From Enhygromyxa salina (GTDB lineage Bacteria; Myxococcota_A; Polyangia; Nannocystales; Nannocystaceae), in contig NZ_PVNK01000165.1 in NCBI RefSeq assembly GCF_002994615.1, positions 81,148 to 145,147 of the forward strand: DNA of 64,000 bases, written 5' to 3'. The notes beneath the pieces are model-generated. The model did not search any database, was not told the DNA's origin, and worked only from the letters and a program-made list of their open reading frames with translations. Shown piece by piece: positions 60,315-64,000 of this stretch (the first letter of the stretch is position 1; each line of letters opens with the position of its first letter). A program made the translations under genes and the position numbers.

Positions 60315-62524
60315 GGGGTGGTCTCCGCGAGCGGCACGGGCGTGCCTTGGTCGGGGGTGTCGACGTGAGGGGCGCCGGGCTCGATCGCGCCCTTGCCGTC
60401 GATGCCGAGGCGCTGGAGGTAGGCGATCAGCGCGACCATCTGCTTGTCACGGATGTCGGGCGCGCCCGAAGCGACGAGGCCGTCGGCGATCTGATCGGCC
60501 TGCATCTGCGCCATCAGCGAGGCCGCGCCGATCTCCCCGTCGGTGTAGGGCGCGCCAAACATCTCGTGGACCCCGACCTTGGCGTTGGTCGTCGACAGAT
60601 CCAGCGGCGCCTCGGCGAGGTGCGCGTAGGAGGGCATCAGCGAGCGCGGCGAGGTCGAGCGCGGATCGACGAGGTGGTTGTAGTGCCACAGGTCCGGGTA
60701 CTTGCCGCCGACGCGGAGGAGGTCGGGCCCGATCCGCCGCGAGCCCCACAAGAAGGGGTGGTCGTAGACGAACTCGCCGGCCTTGGCGTACTCGCCGTAG
60801 CGCAGGGTCTCCTCGCGGAAGGGCCGGACCATCTGCGAGTGACAGTTGACGCAGCCCTCGGCGATGTAGATGTCGCGGCCCTCGAGCTCGAGCGCCGTGT
60901 AGGGGCGCACGGTCGAGATCGTCGGGACGTTGGACTTGATCGCCATGGTCGGGATCAGCTCGAAGATGCCGCCCGCGGCGACGGCCGCGGTCGTGAGCAG
61001 GGTGAAGCGCAGCGGCGCGCCCTCGAGCTTGCGGTGCCAGGACTTGCCGGCGGGCTTGGTCAGGTCGCGCCGCGCCGGGACCACGACGACCGTGTCGCCG
61101 ACCTCGCCGCGGGTCTGCCAGGTCTTGAACAGGTTCCAGACCATCACAAACACGCCGACGATGTAGAGGCTGCCGCCGACCGCACGGACGATGTAGGTCG
61201 GCCGCAGGGCCACGAGCATCTCGTCCCAGGTCCCGTAGACGAGCTTGCCGTCGGGGTCGAACTCCTTCCACATCAGCCCCTCGGTCACGCCGTTGATGTA
61301 CATGCCGAGCACGTAGGCGGCGATGCCGAACAGCCCGAACCAAAAGTGCGCGGTCGCGAGCTTCTTGCTGTGGAGCTCGGTGTCCCACAGCCGCGGCAGC
61401 AGCCAGTAGAGCAGGCCGAAGGTGAGGAAGCCGTTCCAGCCGAGCCCGCCCGCGTGGACGTGGGCGATCGTCCAGTTCGTGAAGTGCGAGAGCGAGTTGA
61501 CGGCCTTGAGCGAGAGCATCGGGCCCTCGAAGGTCGACATGCCGTAGAAGGTAATCGACGCGACGAAGAACTTGAGGACCGGGTCGGTCCGGAGCTTGTC
61601 CCAGGCGCCGCGCAGGGTCAGGAGCCCGTTGATCATCCCGCCCCAGCTCGGCGCGAGCAGCATGATCGAGAACACCGTGCCCAGGCTCTGGGCCCAGTCG
61701 GGCAGCGCCGAGTTGAGCAGGTGGTGAGGCCCGGCCCAGATGTAGATGAACACCAACGCCCAAAAGTGCACGATCGACAGGCGGTAGCTGTAGACCGGGC
61801 GCTGGGCGGCCTTGGGTACGAAGTAGTACATCAGGCCCAGGTAGGGCGTGGTCAGGAAGAAGGCGACCGCGTTGTGCCCGTACCACCACTGGACCAGCGC
61901 GTCCTGGATGCCCGCGTAGACCGGGTAGCTCTTGAGCGGGCTGACCGGGACCGCCATCGAGTTGACGATGTGCAAGACCGCGATTGCGATGATCGACGCG
62001 ATGTAGAACCACAGCGCGACATAGAGGTGTTTCTCGCGCCTGCGCCGGAGGGTGAGGAAGAAGTTGATCCCGAACACGACCCAGACCAGGGCGATCGCAA
62101 TGTCGATCGGCCACTCGAGCTCGGCGTATTCTTTGGACGTCGTGTAGCCCAGCGGCAGCGTGATCGCGGCCGCGACGATGATCGCCTGCCAGCCCCAAAA
62201 GTTGATCTTCGACAGCAGGTCGCTGGCCATGCGGGTCTTGAGCAGGCGCTGCGTCGAGTAGTAGATGCCGGCGAACATCCCGTTGCCGACGAAGGCGAAG
62301 ATCACCGCGTTGGTGTGCAGCGGCCGGAGGCGCCCGAAGGCCAGCCAGGGCGTGAGGTTGAAGCTGGCGTCGGACAGCTCGAGCGCGAGCCACAGGCCCG
62401 CGAGCATGCCGATCACGCCCCAGATTATCGTCGCGTAGGCGAACTTGCGGACGATCCCGTCGTCGTAGCGGATCGTCTCGGTGTTTTGGTCCTGGTCGGG
62501 CTTGGCGGTGTCGATGTCACTCAC
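60311..62524 (-). CDS. ccoN: Fused cbb3 oxidase subunits I and II (CcoN-CcoO)
   Basis: 737 residues. The first 470 are Cco[18 protein letters not shown] (low-spin heme b His), [11 protein letters not shown] and AGPHHLLN (CuB His ligands), and [16 protein letters not shown] (heme ligands). The rest is CcoO: a membrane anchor, then the c-type heme site CVNCHSQ near residue 556 and the end [11 protein letters not shown]. Most bacteria encode these as two proteins. The start [13 protein letters not shown] and ATGA overlap with ccoS are clear. This is the terminal oxidase core for microaerobic respiration. Confidence 0.94.
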   Translation of the reverse strand: MSDIDTAKPDQDQNTETIRYDDGIVRKFAYATIIWGVIGMLAGLWLALELSDASFNLTPWLAFGRLRPLHTNAVIFAFVGNGMFAGIYYSTQRLLKTRMASDLLSKINFWGWQAIIVAAAITLPLGYTTSKEYAELEWPIDIAIALVWVVFGINFFLTLRRRREKHLYVALWFYIASIIAIAVLHIVNSMAVPVSPLKSYPVYAGIQDALVQWWYGHNAVAFFLTTPYLGLMYYFVPKAAQRPVYSYRLSIVHFWALVFIYIWAGPHHLLNSALPDWAQSLGTVFSIMLLAPSWGGMINGLLTLRGAWDKLRTDPVLKFFVASITFYGMSTFEGPMLSLKAVNSLSHFTNWTIAHVHAGGLGWNGFLTFGLLYWLLPRLWDTELHSKKLATAHFWFGLFGIAAYVLGMYINGVTEGLMWKEFDPDGKLVYGTWDEMLVALRPTYIVRAVGGSLYIVGVFVMVWNLFKTWQTRGEVGDTVVVVPARRDLTKPAGKSWHRKLEGAPLRFTLLTTAAVAAGGIFELIPTMAIKSNVPTISTVRPYTALELEGRDIYIAEGCVNCHSQMVRPFREETLRYGEYAKAGEFVYDHPFLWGSRRIGPDLLRVGGKYPDLWHYNHLVDPRSTSPRSLMPSYAHLAEAPLDLSTTNAKVGVHEMFGAPYTDGEIGAASLMAQMQADQIADGLVASGAPDIRDKQMVALIAYLQRLGIDGKGAIEPGAPHVDTPDQGTPVPLAETTP

Positions 62525-62673
62525 GAGAGTGGCTCCTCGTCGTCGAACAAAACGCGCAGGGGAGGGGTCTCGAGGTCATCAAACTGCCCGTTGCGCGCGG
62601 CCACGAAAAAGGCGACCACCGCCCCGGCGACGAACAAGCCCGCGAGGGGCAGCAGGAAGTAGATGACGCTCAC
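62521..62673 (-). CDS. ccoS: CcoS cbb3 assembly protein
   Basis: 50 residues. Single helix [20 protein letters not shown] followed by [20 protein letters not shown], the classic CcoS end. Needed for heme and copper insertion into the oxidase. GTG 62673 gives the usual SVIYFLLP start. The stop overlaps the ccoN start, and it is the first gene of the operon. Confidence 0.92.
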   Translation of the reverse strand: MSVIYFLLPLAGLFVAGAVVAFFVAARNGQFDDLETPPLRVLFDDEEPLS

Positions 62674-63028
62674 GGCGCCTCGCTTCCTTACCCAAGATGG
62701 CTTGGGAGGTAAGGGGGCAGGTCCGCGCAACGGATGCATGTTTCAGTTTGATTGCATCGCAGTTTTTGCGTCCCTGATCGCCGATGGCTGCTGGGTCGTG
62801 TCAGCAGCCCCTTGCGAGGCCGCCTTTGCGCGTATTGTTCGCGCCCGCGTATCGGCCGCTCTCGGGATCTCGTCGGGTTGCCTGACAATCGCCCGCAGAC
62901 TCCGCCGTCGATCTCGACCATGTGACCGCGTGCGCGTAATCCGTCAATGGTCGCTGCGGGGAGTCCGCGGGACCCTCGTGGCACGCCCGCGTCACACTCT
63001 CGGCCGGGCTTCGTAGAGCTCCCCGATC
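62674..63028. promoter_or_regulatory. Divergent intergenic region holding the cco operon promoter
   Basis: 355 bases without a gene. An AT-richer part (about 62740-62775, GCATGTTTCAGTTTGATTGC) is the likely promoter area of the minus-strand cco operon. TTGAT at about 62748 matches one half of an FNR/ANR box, but the other half is poor. No hairpin or RNA gene is visible. A plus-strand promoter for the lipoprotein at 63029 must also lie here. Confidence 0.45.
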
Positions 63029-63595
63029 ATGCAACGACACCACCTTTTCACCCTCACGGCCCTGTTCGGACTCACCCTCAGCCTCGCGGCCTGCTCGATG
63101 ACGGACGACGCCAACCCCGACAGCCCCGACGAGCGCGCGGCGATCGTCCTCGATGGGGCGAGCTACGAGATCGTGACGACCGCCGAGTTGTCGAAGGAGC
63201 AGGTCCACGCGATCGCGCAGTTCGTCGAAGCGCAGGGCGAGGAGGTCCAGCAGGTCAAGGTCGAGGCCGACGACGACGACGAGGCCACGGTGCTCGAGGT
63301 CGAGCTGTGGGGGAGTGGGCTGCCGGGGGACGAGCTCGGGGCGGCGCTCGTGCAGGAGTTTGGGGTGCTCGCGGATGCCGAGATCAGCGTGGTCGAGCTC
63401 GGGGAGGGGGCGCCGGAGGCTGGTGGGCTGCACGGGATCGAGCCGGGTGATGACGCCGAGACGATCAAGCACAAGGTCATCGACGATCTCCGGGCGCAGG
63501 GGGTCGAGGGCGAGATCGAGGTGACGGTGACGCCGACGGGGGACGGGCATCACGAGATTCAGGTTGAGGTCAACGACGAGCAGCCGGCTCCTTAG
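63029..63595 (+). CDS. Small acidic lipoprotein
   Basis: 188 residues. Lipobox LSLAAC. The mature protein is very acidic (DDDDEATVLEVELWG) with a beta-alpha pattern that looks like two similar halves, and ends in TPTGDGHHEIQVEVND. The family is not recognised. It is likely envelope-attached. Divergent to the cbb3 operon, so it might share its regulation. Confidence 0.7.
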   Translation: MQRHHLFTLTALFGLTLSLAACSMTDDANPDSPDERAAIVLDGASYEIVTTAELSKEQVHAIAQFVEAQGEEVQQVKVEADDDDEATVLEVELWGSGLPGDELGAALVQEFGVLADAEISVVELGEGAPEAGGLHGIEPGDDAETIKHKVIDDLRAQGVEGEIEVTVTPTGDGHHEIQVEVNDEQPAP

Positions 63596-63639
63596 GCCGG
63601 GAACGCGGAGGCCCTGGCACGCGACTCGCGGGGCAGGCC

Positions 63640-63651
63640 TCGGGCTGCTAG
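63640..63651 (+). repeat. CTAG repeat remnant, copy D
   Basis: The text TCGGGCTGCTAG matches the right end of the CTAG-bounded element. Only this end is visible, 45 bases after the lipoprotein stop; no left end is seen nearby. Confidence 0.45.
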
Positions 63652-63795
63652 CGCTCAGGGCGGTCTTCGTGCGGGAGGAGCTGGCGAACTCAACGACCTC
63701 GAGTTCGCCGAGCTCCTCGAGCTCGGCGCCGCCGAAGTCATGTGATGGAGGCGCAGGTCGTGATCGATCGTGGCACTTGGTGGCACACCCGGGTC

Positions 63796-64000
63796 ATGAC
63801 CAAGTCCTGGCGCTTGCCCTTGTTGATGACCCTGTGTCTCCCCGCGCTGGTAGCGTGCGGTGCGTCCGACGCGGCCGATGACGGCCTCACCGCTGCCGAA
63901 GGCGACAGCGACGGCGAGGGCGAGTCGAGCGGGCTCAGCTCCGGCGAGGACGGCGGGGACGGCGAGGGCGGCGATGAGGGCGGTGATGAGGGCGGTGATC
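63796..64000 (+). CDS. Lipoprotein with acidic Gly linker, 5' part (runs off the window)
   Basis: 68 residues are visible. MTKSWRLPLLMTLCLPALVAC is a lipoprotein signal peptide with lipobox LVAC. The visible mature part is low complexity: Ala/Asp, then Gly-Glu-Gly, and Gly-Asp-Glu repeats up to the last base. The gene continues beyond the window, so its function cannot be told. An in-frame ATG at 63745 would lengthen the n-region to an unusual size. Confidence 0.72.
   Translation, partial: MTKSWRLPLLMTLCLPALVACGASDAADDGLTAAEGDSDGEGESSGLSSGEDGGDGEGGDEGGDEGGD

Noticed and set aside
62740..62775. FNR/ANR-type box before the cco operon
   Set aside because: Only one half-site (TTGAT) fits; the second half is TCGCA instead of ATCAA.

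Overview
The window is very GC-rich bacterial DNA that reads like a myxobacterium of the Nannocystales type (Nannocystis, Plesiocystis, Enhygromyxa and relatives). The evidence is indirect. Many secreted lipoproteins carry Gly-Asp-Gly-Asp linkers right after the lipobox Cys. There is a large Ser/Thr kinase fused to an ATPase and a TPR-like tail, a pilin-like protein of myxobacterial style, and an IgGFc-binding-like lipoprotein. I see no rRNA, tRNA, CRISPR array, transposase gene or replication origin. The base composition keeps long antisense frames open, so only frames with recognisable protein features were called.

Layout. 1-4.8 kb: end of a pilin-like protein, a Cys-rich lipoprotein, a glycine-rich RNA-binding protein with a strong terminator, then a sugar methyltransferase and a glycosyltransferase separated by a CTAG-bounded repeat element. 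5.0-8.0 kb: a PseC-like aminotransferase and a fused SpsF-SpsG protein, which are part of a nonulosonic-acid (pseudaminic-like) sugar pathway. 8.0-11.9 kb: RidA, enoyl-CoA hydratase, acyl-CoA dehydrogenase, sulfotransferase. 12.0-23.4 kb: a type VI secretion cargo island with VgrG, DUF6484, TIGR02270, DUF2169 and a ketosynthase-like protein. It continues with a PAAR-like protein carrying a predicted deaminase toxin, a possible immunity protein, a LysM-like protein, and a cell-wall effector combining amidase, M23-like and C39-like domains. No core T6SS sheath or membrane genes are present, so the apparatus must be encoded elsewhere.

23.5-47.3 kb: mixed housekeeping and surface genes, including an SRPBCC/epimerase fusion, FG-GAP lipoprotein, PEGA protein, YebC, MepA-like endopeptidase, lipase-like lipoprotein, AidB, thioredoxin, IgGFc-like lipoprotein, giant kinase and pentaheme cytochrome. 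The same stretch holds a small secreted Cys-rich peptide precursor with a coupled two-helix membrane protein (bacteriocin/immunity-like), and a broken duplicate of a nearby gene. 47.5-54.2 kb: a tightly coupled six-gene operon of two alpha/beta hydrolases, a lipase-like lipoprotein, a KASIII-like enzyme, an SDR and an acyl-CoA ligase, suggesting a fatty-acyl pathway. 54.3-62.7 kb: a complete minus-strand cbb3 oxidase operon, ccoS-ccoNO-ccoQ-ccoP-ccoG-ccoH-tauE/safE-like-ccoI, with CcoN and CcoO fused. The last kilobase holds two more lipoproteins, the second cut by the window end.

Most notable: the PAAR-deaminase toxin with its possible immunity gene, the three-domain wall effector, the CTAG-bounded repeats whose edges supply the TAG stop codon of three genes, the bacteriocin-like pair, and the KASIII/ligase operon whose KASIII-like enzyme lacks the usual Asn.
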